Program-made: the position numbers and the translations under genes
Part shown: positions 1 through 8,373 of the stretch, in pieces
Layout of the letters: each line of letters begins with the position of its first letter
Position numbering within the stretch: position 1 is the first letter of the stretch
Origin: JAJTFA01 sp044351265
GTDB lineage: Bacteria > Bacteroidota > Bacteroidia > UKL13-3
NCBI GenBank assembly: GCA_044351265.1
Contig: JBILGC010000004.1
Location: forward strand, 1 to 64,000
Reading direction: 5' to 3'
DNA: 64,000 nucleotides
Notes under the pieces: generated by a model
Database searches by the model: none
What the model saw: only the letters and a program-made list of their open reading frames with translations
Told to the model about the DNA's origin: nothing

Positions 1-640
1 CCAAATAATCCAGCTCTCCCCAATCGGTATCATTGATAAACTGACGAAGCGCAGATGAAACCATTGGACCACGCCATACTACTGCCTGCTCCGGTTTAAT
101 TAAAAAACCAATGGAGAGCAGTTTAATTCCAAATTTTTCAATAGGAACCATGAGCTCACGACCATCCATGTTTCTCATCAACGGCTGTTGGTCTAGTACG
201 CCAAACATCATTGGAACTGATGGGCCGTGTATATCTGCATCCAATAGGCCAACCTTGGCACCTCGCTGGGCAAGTGCAACGGCTAGGTTTGCAGATACTG
301 TTGATTTGCCTACACCACCCTTACCTGATGCAACAGCAATAATATTTTTAACGCCAGGTAAGGTTAATTTATCCAATCGGTGTGTTGTAACGTTTGCGGT
401 CATTTCTACTGCAACATCAAGTGTAGCATCTACCAATGTATGTATGGCATTGATGCAGTCTTGTTCCATCTTATCCTTTAGTGGACAAGCCGGTGTAGTA
501 AGCACCAGTGTTAGTTCTACTTTTTTACCTGCAATTTTTATGTTGCGTATCATGTTTAAACTCACCAGATCTTTCTTTAAATCCGGTTCAATAACCGTTG
601 ATAACGCTTTGAGAATAATGCTTTCGTTTATTTCCGACAT
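1..640 (-). CDS. mrp: Mrp/ApbC-family Fe-S cluster carrier ATPase (3' end outside window)
   Basis: Reading the minus strand from the ATG at 640 gives an open frame to the window edge, so the C-terminus is missing. The N-terminal ~90 residues resemble the DUF59/MIP18 domain (INESIILKAL, then TTPACPLK with its conserved Cys). A deviant Walker A, GKGGVGKST, lies near residues 106-114, followed by NLAVALAQRGAKVGLLDADIHGPS, the hallmark of the Mrp/NBP35 P-loop family. Members bind and transfer Fe-S clusters in the cytoplasm in an ATP-dependent way. The cluster-binding CxxC would lie outside the window and cannot be checked. It is probably a single gene; MarR/YceI follow in the same direction upstream but behind a terminator. 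Confidence 0.93.
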   Translation of the reverse strand, partial: MSEINESIILKALSTVIEPDLKKDLVSLNMIRNIKIAGKKVELTLVLTTPACPLKDKMEQDCINAIHTLVDATLDVAVEMTANVTTHRLDKLTLPGVKNIIAVASGKGGVGKSTVSANLAVALAQRGAKVGLLDADIHGPSVPMMFGVLDQQPLMRNMDGRELMVPIEKFGIKLLSIGFLIKPEQAVVWRGPMVSSALRQFINDTDWGELDYL

Positions 641-757
641 ATGCTTTTTAACAAAAGAGGCGCAATTTAGATTTTATTTTTCTGATTTGGTGGAGTTGCT
701 AACATGATCATTCTGCTTAAGCCATGCAGTATTAATAAATGGTTATGGGTTGATGGG

Positions 758-795
758 AATAAAAAAGCGCAGAAACCAGATGGTACTGCGCTTTT
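758..795 (-). terminator. Rho-independent terminator after the yceI-like gene
   Basis: Perfect 10-bp inverted repeat (763-772 with 786-795, AAAAGCGCAG/CTGCGCTTTT) with a 13-nt loop. On the minus strand it ends in a run of six T. It lies 21 bp beyond the yceI-like stop codon. Confidence 0.85.
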
Positions 796-815
796 AGGCC
801 AACTAAATGGGTTAG

Positions 816-1436
816 TTATTTGGTGGCAACTATGCGAACCTTGATATTAAATTCATCATCAATGGCTTTGTCGCCAATTTCTGCAAAGAAGGTTTTTGAA
901 CCATAACGTATATCGAATTTGGAGCGGTCGATACTAAAATCGGCATTGGCAATCACCTTGCCTCCGTTGATAATTACAAATGCCGGAAATTTAATTTCCT
1001 GCGTAATACCCTTGATTGTTAAATCGGCAGTTATATCATAATTGTTGGTGCCTGGTGCTGCGCCTTTAATAGCGGTAGCCGATTTAATCTTCAGTGTTGC
1101 TGATTTGTGTTTCTCTACCGAGAAAAAATCATCAGATTTTAAGTGACCAACCAATTTGTCATGGTATTCACCTTGTATATCAGTTGCATCAAGGCTTGAC
1201 ATATCTACAACTACATTTGCAGATATCAGATTATTTCCTTCGGCTATCACTTCACCACCGGCAATTGTCACTATACCAGAGTGTTCACCGGTTACTTTTT
1301 TGGCATGCCATTTCAGCAAACTTTCTTTACCAATTACTTTGTAATTATCAGCATTAGCTGATTTGGTTTTAGGAGGGGTAGCAATGGCAAGCAATCCCAG
1401 GCCTGCAAATGCAATAGTTAACATTGTTGTTTTCAT
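816..1436 (-). CDS. YceI-family periplasmic protein
   Basis: 206 residues. An N-terminal hydrophobic segment (residues 3-20) looks like a signal peptide, giving a periplasmic location. The rest fits the YceI lipocalin-like fold: YKVIGKESLLKWHAKKVTGEHSG near the start, then the typical DMSSLDATDI and a closing FSIDRSKFDIRYGS. Family members bind isoprenoid-type lipids or amphiphiles; the ligand here is unknown. Its ATG overlaps the stop of the MarR gene by four bases (ATGA), so the pair is an operon and the MarR protein probably controls it. A strong terminator follows. Confidence 0.9.
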   Translation of the reverse strand: MKTTMLTIAFAGLGLLAIATPPKTKSANADNYKVIGKESLLKWHAKKVTGEHSGIVTIAGGEVIAEGNNLISANVVVDMSSLDATDIQGEYHDKLVGHLKSDDFFSVEKHKSATLKIKSATAIKGAAPGTNNYDITADLTIKGITQEIKFPAFVIINGGKVIANADFSIDRSKFDIRYGSKTFFAEIGDKAIDDEFNIKVRIVATK

Positions 1437-1897
1437 GATTTTTTAGTTTGTGTTCTGAGTTTATCTAATAATGTATTTAAGATTTTAGCTTCGCTTGTTT
1501 TAATGCCGCCTGTAAAAGCCCTGATATCGCCCCGCTCTTCATCTATTTTCTTTAGTAAGCTGAGGCCTGCTACCGTTATTTTTACATCTACCTGACGCCT
1601 GTCTTTAGGGCATTCGGTTCTGCTTATCAAATCTTTACTTTTCAATTTATCTATAAGCCTTGATGCATTTGACATCTTGTCCAGCATCCTTTCCTGAACC
1701 AGAGATACTGATGCTGCATTCGGATGTTGCCCCCTTAATATGCGCAGCACATTGTATTGCTCAGGCGACAGGTCATATTGTTTAAAAAAACGTACCTGAT
1801 TAGCCTGAACCCATCCGCTCGTATACAAGAGATTGATCATTAATTTCTCATGTTCCGATTTAAATTTCTTTTGCTGTATGGCAGTGCCAATATCCAT
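1433..1897 (-). CDS. MarR-family transcriptional regulator
   Basis: I chose the ATG at 1897 (154 residues) over an upstream in-frame ATG at 1948, because the extra 17 residues are Ile/Tyr-rich and cover the likely operator. The protein has the MarR winged-helix pattern: LSPEQYNVLRILRG, a recognition-helix region with VQERMLDKMSNASRLIDKL, and a wing with LISRTECPKDRRQVDVKIT. It is translationally coupled to the yceI-like gene. A perfect 18-bp palindrome at 1923-1940, just upstream of the start, is a natural candidate operator for autoregulation. The ligand cannot be deduced from sequence. Confidence 0.9.
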   Translation of the reverse strand: MDIGTAIQQKKFKSEHEKLMINLLYTSGWVQANQVRFFKQYDLSPEQYNVLRILRGQHPNAASVSLVQERMLDKMSNASRLIDKLKSKDLISRTECPKDRRQVDVKITVAGLSLLKKIDEERGDIRAFTGGIKTSEAKILNTLLDKLRTQTKKS

Positions 1898-1922
1898 GAT
1901 GCTTTTTAAATACGGATGCAAA

Positions 1923-1940
1923 TATATGTATATACATATA
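1923..1940. promoter_or_regulatory. Perfect 18-bp palindrome, candidate MarR operator
   Basis: TATATGTA/TATACATATA reads identically on both strands over 18 bp and stops 25 bp before the MarR start codon. MarR dimers generally bind 16-20 bp palindromes overlapping their own promoter. The assignment as operator is inference; AT-rich palindromes also occur by chance. Confidence 0.5.
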
Positions 1941-1991
1941 ATGTACAAACATTTAAATGGATTTCTTTTATATTTAATTCGTAATTATTGA

Positions 1992-2717
1992 TTACCAAGG
2001 CAATTCAGTCTCCTCAAAAATAAATTTGCCATTATATCGTGTATCCTCACACAAAGCAATTGCAGCAATTGATTTTGCTGCTTCATCGGCATGAAGTGGT
2101 GCCATTTCACCTCCTAGGTCTGTTTTAACCCATCCCGGATGAACCGACACTGCGCTTGCATTGCTTTTGTGTAATAAGTGTGCTAGATGCACTGTAAAGT
2201 GGTTTAGTGCAGTTTTGGATGCATTGTATGCAAATGGTTTTACATCCCACAAATCGTTATCCGGCTTACTATGCATATCCAGTGAGCCCATAATGCTTGA
2301 AATATTGATTATTCTGCCTGCTGCACTTTTCTGTATGTGAGGCAAAAGCAATTGTGTGAGATATACCGTACCAAAAAAGTTAGTTTGAAACGTTTGCTTC
2401 AATATCTCGGGCGAAATTTGTGCAACTGTATTTCCAACCCATGCACCATCCAACATTGCTCCTGCATTGTTAATTAGGATATCAACATGCGAAGACTGGG
2501 AAGTTATTACGTTAGCAAAATTCATGATGCTGTGATCATCACATAAATCTAATACATAAACCCTGGCAGCAGGCAAGGCATTTTTTAGCAAATCTGCTTT
2601 ATTCTTATCTCGGCAGGTGGCAATTACATCCATCCCCTCATTGCAAAGCAATTTGGTTAGTTCAAATCCAATTCCCTTATTGGCCCCTGTTACAATAACT
2701 GTTTTGTTGGAAGGCAT
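1992..2717 (-). CDS. Short-chain dehydrogenase/reductase (SDR)
   Basis: I start it at ATG 2717 (241 residues), because the sequence from there, MPSNKTVIVTGANKGIGFEL, begins directly with the Rossmann strand; the upstream frame would overlap the divergent gene. Classical SDR motifs are visible: TGANKGIG for nucleotide binding, NNAG, ISS with the catalytic Ser, and YNASK with the catalytic Tyr and Lys. The C-terminal VHPGWVKTDLGG follows the NADP-dependent classical type. The protein is cytosolic and its substrate is unknown. The divergent ATL gene starts 40 bp away. Confidence 0.92.
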   Translation of the reverse strand: MPSNKTVIVTGANKGIGFELTKLLCNEGMDVIATCRDKNKADLLKNALPAARVYVLDLCDDHSIMNFANVITSQSSHVDILINNAGAMLDGAWVGNTVAQISPEILKQTFQTNFFGTVYLTQLLLPHIQKSAAGRIINISSIMGSLDMHSKPDNDLWDVKPFAYNASKTALNHFTVHLAHLLHKSNASAVSVHPGWVKTDLGGEMAPLHADEAAKSIAAIALCEDTRYNGKFIFEETELPW

Positions 2718-2757
2718 AATAAGTAACACAGATGTAAACGTAAATAGTTTTATTTGT

Positions 2758-3102
2758 ATGCAGATGCCTGAACAGCAGTACAAATTTTTTGAAGACGTGT
2801 GGGCGGTAGTAAGATTAATTCCGCCCGGTATGGTTACCTCATATGGAGCTATTGCACGTTATTTGGGTGCCGCTAAAAGCTCACGCATGGTGGGTTATGC
2901 CATGAATGCGGCTCATGCTTTACCGGATGTGCCTGCACATCGTGTGGTAAATAGAGTAGGTTTGCTCACGGGCAAACATCATTTTGCAACAACTACACAC
3001 ATGCAAGAATTATTGGAGCGTGAAGGAATTGAAGTTAAAGATGACCGGATTATTCATTTTGAAAAACATTTTTGGGACCCCATGCTGGAGTTGGGATTGT
3101 AG
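2758..3102 (+). CDS. Alkyltransferase-like protein (MGMT family, PAHR motif)
   Basis: 114 residues from the ATG at 2758 (a second ATG at 2764 is equally possible). The whole protein matches the C-terminal DNA-binding half of O6-methylguanine-DNA methyltransferase: VRLIPPGMVTSYGAIARYLGA, SSRMVGYAMNA, and HRVVNRVG. The catalytic cysteine of the PCHR motif is replaced, reading PAHR, which is the defining trait of alkyltransferase-like (ATL) proteins. ATLs bind alkylated bases and hand them to nucleotide excision repair rather than repairing them directly. No uvr genes are in the window. Confidence 0.9.
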   Translation: MQMPEQQYKFFEDVWAVVRLIPPGMVTSYGAIARYLGAAKSSRMVGYAMNAAHALPDVPAHRVVNRVGLLTGKHHFATTTHMQELLEREGIEVKDDRIIHFEKHFWDPMLELGL

Positions 3103-3114
3103 CATTACCTGAAG

Positions 3115-4659
3115 TTAACTGCCACCCCAGGTTTCTCTGTCTAAACTGCGATACTGAATAGCTTCGGCTAAATGTTCAATTTTAATTTCATCACTACCCG
3201 CAAGATCTGCAATGGTGCGTGCCACTTTCAAAATTCGGTCGTAGGCCCTTGCCGATAGTTGTAAACGTGTCATGGCGGTTTTGAGTAGGTTTTGTCCGGC
3301 TACATTAATCTGGCAAATTTCGCGAGCCATAGGCGAGCTCATCTGAGCATTGCTGTATATGCCTTCTTCCTCTTTAAATCTTTCGGTCTGAAATTCTCTG
3401 GCCTTTATTACTCGCTCTCTAATGCTGTTACTTTTCTCTGCTTTACGTGCTTCAGATAGCTGATCAAAATTAACAGGTGTTACTTCCACATGAATATCAA
3501 TTCTGTCTAATAACGGACCGGATATTTTACTTAAATATTTTTGCACGGCACCCGGTGCACATACACACTCTTTTTCCGGATGGTTATAATAACCACACGG
3601 ACAAGGATTCATAGCAGCAATGAGCATAAAGCTTGCCGGATATTCAATAGAAAATTTTGCTCGCGATATGGTAACCCTTCTTTCTTCAAGCGGTTGTCTC
3701 ATAACCTCCAGCACGGTTCTTTTAAACTCAGGTAATTCATCTAAAAACAATACGCCATTATGTGATAACGAGATTTCACCCGGCTGCGGGTTATTACCAC
3801 CACCAACCAGGGCTACATCGCTGATGGTGTGATGCGGTGAGCGGAATGGACGCATATAAAGCAAAGATGTTTGCTGCCCAAGCTTGCCTGCAACCGAATG
3901 AATTTTTGTTGTTTCAAGTGCTTCTTGCAATGTAAGCGGAGGGAGTATGGATGGAAGCCTTTTGGCCAGCATGGTTTTGCCTGCACCGGGTGGCCCAATT
4001 AAAATAACATTATGTCCGCCAGCTGCTGCAATCTCCAATGCACGCTTAATATTTTCTTGGCCGCGCACATCCGCAAAATCGCTATCCATATGGGTTTGAT
4101 TTTGCTCAAATTCCTTTCGTGTATCAATTACCAATGGCTCTAAATTTATTTTGCCATCAAAAAAATCTACCACCTCTTTGAGGCTGCTAACGCCAAATAC
4201 ATTCAGATTATTTACAATGGCAGCTTCGCGTGCATTTTCTGCAGGCAGAATAAAACCTTCAAAGCCTTCCTTTCGTGCCTGTATAGCAATGGGCAAAGCA
4301 CCTTTAATGGGCTTAAGTGTTCCATCAAGTGCCAGTTCGCCCATGATGATGTATTTGGATAATGACTCACCTTTCATCTGCTCTGATGCCGCCAAAATCC
4401 CTACAGCTATAGGTAAATCATAAGACGAACCTTCCTTGCGAATATCGGCAGGGGCCATATTGATAACTGTGCGCAGGCGCGGTAATTTATATTCCATATT
4501 ACGCACCGCTGTTTCAATTCTGTGGTGGCTTTCCTTTACTGCATTATCAGGCAATCCTACCAGGCTGTATCCCACACCCTGATTGGATACGTTTACTTCA
4601 ATGGTAATGGTTACCGCGTTCACACCATAAACCGCACTTCCAAATGTTCTTACAAGCAT
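3115..4659 (-). CDS. comM: ComM/YifB-family Mg-chelatase-like AAA+ ATPase
   Basis: 514 residues from ATG 4659 (MLVRTFGSAVYGVNA, the family's usual N-terminus, so an upstream ATG at 4677 was rejected). Order: an N-terminal Lon-protease-like fold with VGLPDNAVKES, a Walker A GPPGAGKT near residues 224-231, Walker B VLFLDELPEF, and a C-terminal Mg-chelatase domain ending in the QLSARAYDRILKVARTIADL block. ComM in naturally competent bacteria is a hexameric helicase that promotes branch migration during transformation. It is divergent from the DUF255 gene, about 50 bp apart. Confidence 0.93.
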   Translation of the reverse strand: MLVRTFGSAVYGVNAVTITIEVNVSNQGVGYSLVGLPDNAVKESHHRIETAVRNMEYKLPRLRTVINMAPADIRKEGSSYDLPIAVGILAASEQMKGESLSKYIIMGELALDGTLKPIKGALPIAIQARKEGFEGFILPAENAREAAIVNNLNVFGVSSLKEVVDFFDGKINLEPLVIDTRKEFEQNQTHMDSDFADVRGQENIKRALEIAAAGGHNVILIGPPGAGKTMLAKRLPSILPPLTLQEALETTKIHSVAGKLGQQTSLLYMRPFRSPHHTISDVALVGGGNNPQPGEISLSHNGVLFLDELPEFKRTVLEVMRQPLEERRVTISRAKFSIEYPASFMLIAAMNPCPCGYYNHPEKECVCAPGAVQKYLSKISGPLLDRIDIHVEVTPVNFDQLSEARKAEKSNSIRERVIKAREFQTERFKEEEGIYSNAQMSSPMAREICQINVAGQNLLKTAMTRLQLSARAYDRILKVARTIADLAGSDEIKIEHLAEAIQYRSLDRETWGGS

Positions 4660-4708
4660 AAGTACCAAAATAAACACTTTCTTTGCTTACTGCAAAAACT
4701 ATTCTGTT

Positions 4709-6715
4709 ATGGAAAAACAAAGCAATAGATTGATAAATGCTTCCAGTCCCTATTTATTGCAGCATGCCCATAATCCGGTTGACTGGTATGAATGGTGTAC
4801 TGAAGCTTTTGATAAAGCCCGCAGGGAAGACAAATTAATTTTAGTTAGCATTGGCTATTCTGCTTGCCACTGGTGCCATGTTATGGAGAAGGAGTGTTTT
4901 GAAAAGGAAGATACAGCAGCCCTGATGAATGAACATTTTGTGTGTATAAAGGTTGATAGGGAGGAACGGCCCGATATTGATCAGACATACATGGATGCTG
5001 TTCAATTGCTTACCGGACGAGGTGGCTGGCCTCTCAACTGTTTAACCTTACCCGATGGCAGACCATTGCATGGTGGTACCTATTTCCCAAAAGCAGAATG
5101 GGAGCGTGTGCTTAAATCGCTGGCTGATTTTTATAAAAATAAAAAAGAAGAAGCACTGCAATACGCTACGGATTTAACAAATGGTATTAAGAAACTGGAT
5201 ATTCTTCCTGCTTCACAAAATGATTTCATGGCAACGGATAAACTTGCTGAAATAATTTTAAAATGGAGCGAGAATCTTGATCGTGAGTTTGGCGGTTTTA
5301 ACTGGGCACCTAAATTTCCTATGCCAACAGCCCATGCATTATTTATGCAATTTGCGCATCTAACAAAGAATCAACAATTGCTTGGTGCTGTTTATACCAC
5401 ACTTGATAAAATGGCCGAAGGCGGCATATTTGATCAAATAGGTGGAGGTTTTGCCCGTTATGCTACCGATCATTTTTGGAAAGTGCCTCACTTTGAAAAA
5501 ATGTTGTATGACAATGCACAGTTGATGAGCCTATACAGTGATGCATACAAATGCAGCGGTAAGGAAATGTATAGAAAAGTAGTATATAAAATACATGCTT
5601 TTATAGATGCAGAATTATCTGCTCCAAACGGATTGTTTTACTCTGCTCTTGATGCCGACAGTGAAGGAGAGGAAGGGAAATATTATGTATGGAAACAAAA
5701 AGAACTTAAGGACTTGCTGGCTGAAGATGAACCTGTTTTTAGTCTTTGCTACAGTGTAGATGCATACGGAAATTGGGAGCATGGCAATAATATTTTATAT
5801 AAAACACGTTCGCTTGAAGAGATATGTGCACTTACCGGAAAAAATGAAAAGGAGATTGAGAAGATTATCAGCAAATGCGAATCTTTGTTATTAAAAGCAC
5901 GTAATGAAAGGGTAAAACCCGGGCTGGATGATAAAATCATCACTTCATGGAATGCCATGATGATTAAGGGTTATGCTGATGCGTATATGGCTTTTGGTGA
6001 TGAACTGTTTTTGAGAAAAGCAGTGAAGGCAACCGACTTACTCTGGCAAAAAATGTTTGACGGAGAAAAACTGTATCGTATTTCCAAACTTGATAAGGTT
6101 ACCATTCCTGCTTTTGCTGAAGATTATGCACTATTTACCGAAGCAATGCTATATGTTTATTTCATTAGCGGTAATGAGCAATATGCTCTTCAAGCTATGC
6201 AATTAGCTGCGTTGGCTGACTCATTATTTTATGATCATAAGCAAGGCTTGTATCGATTTGTTTCTTCTAAGGAGGAACAATTGATAACCAATAAACTCGA
6301 TTTGAATGATGATGTAATACCTGCTGCCAATTCTGTTTTTGCGAAGAATAATCTGAGGCTTGGTTATATATTCAGCGATGTAAACTTGCATGAAAGAGCC
6401 GGGAAAATGATTGGTATTGTACAACAGAAAATGGAGAAGTATCCGAATGGTTATAGCAACTGGATGCAATGTTTATTATGGATGCAGCATGGATTTTATC
6501 AGGTGGTTTGCACGGGTAAGGATGCATCCATAAATGCAGCTGCCTTGCAAAGCAAGTATGCGCCCTGCAGTATGGTACTCAAGAAAAATGCAGATTCTAC
6601 ATTGCCCTTGCTTCATCAAAAAGAATATACCCAGAGTTTAATATATGTATGTAGGAATTTTACCTGTGGTTTGCCGGTAACAGAACTTAGCAAAGCAATA
6701 GAGCAATGGAAATAA
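4709..6715 (+). CDS. Thioredoxin-domain DUF255 protein (YyaL/SPATA20 family)
   Basis: 668 residues, the normal length for the family. The N-terminus has NRLINASSPYLLQHAHNPVDWY and then a thioredoxin-like fold with SACHWCHVM, that is a CxxC-type redox motif near residues 54-57. The remainder is an (alpha/alpha)6-like barrel related to N-acylglucosamine 2-epimerase and glycosidase folds (FDQIGGGFARYATD, VPHFEKMLYDNAQL, LDADSEGEEGKYY, KIITSWNAMMI). The family is conserved from bacteria to animals but has no settled biochemical function. There is no signal peptide, so it should be cytosolic. Confidence 0.92.
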   Translation: MEKQSNRLINASSPYLLQHAHNPVDWYEWCTEAFDKARREDKLILVSIGYSACHWCHVMEKECFEKEDTAALMNEHFVCIKVDREERPDIDQTYMDAVQLLTGRGGWPLNCLTLPDGRPLHGGTYFPKAEWERVLKSLADFYKNKKEEALQYATDLTNGIKKLDILPASQNDFMATDKLAEIILKWSENLDREFGGFNWAPKFPMPTAHALFMQFAHLTKNQQLLGAVYTTLDKMAEGGIFDQIGGGFARYATDHFWKVPHFEKMLYDNAQLMSLYSDAYKCSGKEMYRKVVYKIHAFIDAELSAPNGLFYSALDADSEGEEGKYYVWKQKELKDLLAEDEPVFSLCYSVDAYGNWEHGNNILYKTRSLEEICALTGKNEKEIEKIISKCESLLLKARNERVKPGLDDKIITSWNAMMIKGYADAYMAFGDELFLRKAVKATDLLWQKMFDGEKLYRISKLDKVTIPAFAEDYALFTEAMLYVYFISGNEQYALQAMQLAALADSLFYDHKQGLYRFVSSKEEQLITNKLDLNDDVIPAANSVFAKNNLRLGYIFSDVNLHERAGKMIGIVQQKMEKYPNGYSNWMQCLLWMQHGFYQVVCTGKDASINAAALQSKYAPCSMVLKKNADSTLPLLHQKEYTQSLIYVCRNFTCGLPVTELSKAIEQWK

Positions 6716-7194
6716 AAAACCGAATATGTGCCACATGTAAATTACTATGACTTGTATTAGTTATTCAAATCAATTTTAAAAAGTTGATTAGTATTCTGTT
6801 TTATATAAATTATAACAGTAATGCCTTAATGGGTTGAATGATTAATCTTTTGGCTCGAGAAATTGAAAAGAATCCCTTACTAAAGAGACAATAAAAATTA
6901 AACGCGACATGTGACGATAGGGCCTTACCTCATTTTGAATGATAAAATTAGGATATTAAGCTACTCATCTTATACTATTGAGATTGAAGTAAAAGTCAGC
7001 CTTGCTGAAGGAAAAAAGTTTGGACAAAAATTTTATTGGCTGAATGAGATGGCGAAATTTCATTTAAAAAAAATTACAGCGCAAATAGGTTGCGAAGTGC
7101 TTTGCTCAAATTTGTAGCAAAAATAGGCAGATTCAAAAAGCGCGCTTATTTTTACAAATGAATTTGAATTTGAAACCAATTAACAACTAAAATT
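6716..7194. other. AT-rich intergenic region before recA
   Basis: About 480 bp with no convincing gene. A GTG-initiated 68-codon frame runs from 6911 to 7117; it matches nothing I recognise and I do not call it. The recA promoter should be in the last ~100 bp, but there is no TAnnTTTG element with a good -33 partner. I see no LexA-type box. Confidence 0.6.
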
Positions 7195-8223
7195 ATGAGT
7201 ACCGACAACAAAGAAAAACTCAAAGCCCTCCAGTTAACTATTGATAAGCTGGAAAAACAATACGGTAAAGGCACCGTAATGAAAATGAATGACAAAAGTG
7301 TGGAGCCAATTGAAGCTTTGTCATCCGGATCTTTAGGATTGGATATTGCCTTAGGAATTGGTGGGTATCCAACCGGACGTATCATTGAAATTTATGGACC
7401 TGAATCTTCCGGTAAAACCACACTCTCTTTGCATGCAATTGCTGAGTCGCAAAAACGCGGTGGTATTGCTGCCTTTATAGACGCTGAGCATGCTTTTGAT
7501 AAGAGCTATGCAGAAAAACTGGGTATTGATGTCGAGAATTTACTTGTATCACAACCTGATGATGGAGAACAAGCACTTGAAATTGCCGATGCACTTATCC
7601 GCTCAGGTGCTATTGATATCATTGTAATCGACTCTGTTGCTGCATTGGTTCCTAAAGCAGAGATTGAAGGTGATATGGGTGAAAGCAAAATGGGTTTGCA
7701 AGCACGCCTAATGAGTCAGGCACTACGCAAGCTTACTGGTACCATCAATAAAACAGGTTGTGTATGTATTTTTATAAATCAATTGCGAGAAAAAATAGGT
7801 GTCATGTTTGGCAACCCCGAAACAACAACCGGTGGTAATGCGCTAAAATTTTATGCATCGGTTCGTTTAGATATTCGCAGAATAGGTCAGCTTAAAGAAG
7901 GCAACGATATTGTGGGCAACCGTACCAAGGTTAAAATTGCTAAGAACAAAGTGGCACCGCCATTCCGCACCGTTGAGTTTGATATAATATATGGTGATGG
8001 TGTATCTAAAGTTGGCGAAATAGTTGACTTGGGCGTTGATCTGGAAATTGTTAAAAAGAGCGGATCGTGGTTTAGTTATAACGATACCAAACTGGGACAG
8101 GGAAGAGATGCAGTAAAACAGCTGCTACTTGACAACCCTGAAATGGCTACCGAAATTGAAGCTAAAATCAAAGAAAGAGCCTTTGGTGGAGGCTACAGAG
8201 CAAAGGTAGAGGCGGGCGAATAG
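7195..8223 (+). CDS. recA: Recombinase RecA
   Basis: 342 residues, full length. It starts MSTDNKEKLKALQLTIDKLEKQYGKG, with the Walker A GPESSGKTT near residues 66-74, Walker B IIVIDSVAAL, the DNA-binding L2 region (GNPETTTGGNALKFYAS), and the QLREKIGVMFG segment. It forms ATP-dependent filaments on single-stranded DNA for homologous recombination and SOS co-protease activity. The C-terminal acidic tail typical of some RecA proteins is short here. It is monocistronic, with a terminator directly downstream. Confidence 0.98.
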   Translation: MSTDNKEKLKALQLTIDKLEKQYGKGTVMKMNDKSVEPIEALSSGSLGLDIALGIGGYPTGRIIEIYGPESSGKTTLSLHAIAESQKRGGIAAFIDAEHAFDKSYAEKLGIDVENLLVSQPDDGEQALEIADALIRSGAIDIIVIDSVAALVPKAEIEGDMGESKMGLQARLMSQALRKLTGTINKTGCVCIFINQLREKIGVMFGNPETTTGGNALKFYASVRLDIRRIGQLKEGNDIVGNRTKVKIAKNKVAPPFRTVEFDIIYGDGVSKVGEIVDLGVDLEIVKKSGSWFSYNDTKLGQGRDAVKQLLLDNPEMATEIEAKIKERAFGGGYRAKVEAGE

Positions 8224-8246
8224 TTTCAATTTCAAATTCGCAGATT

Positions 8247-8284
8247 CCCTGGTGTAAGCAATTGCATCAGGGTTTTTGTTTTTA
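8247..8284 (+). terminator. Terminator downstream of recA
   Basis: An 8-bp stem (8247-8254 CCCTGGTG with 8265-8272 CATCAGGG, one G-T pair), a 10-nt loop, then TTTTTGTTTTT. It lies 24 bp past the recA stop. Confidence 0.8.
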
Positions 8285-8373
8285 AAGCCACTGTCATATG
8301 CATCAATCTATAATTGGGTGTTGTGCAGGTATTGTAATCATGAAAATAGTTATCTTGCTCTAAACTTTATTCA

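Noticed and set aside
111..707. 198-codon plus-strand frame at the left end
   Set aside because: It lies antisense to the mrp gene; the minus-strand translation shows the clear P-loop, so this frame is a shadow.
6911..7117. 68-codon GTG-initiated frame before recA
   Set aside because: No family, no promoter and no strong start; the composition is not convincing.
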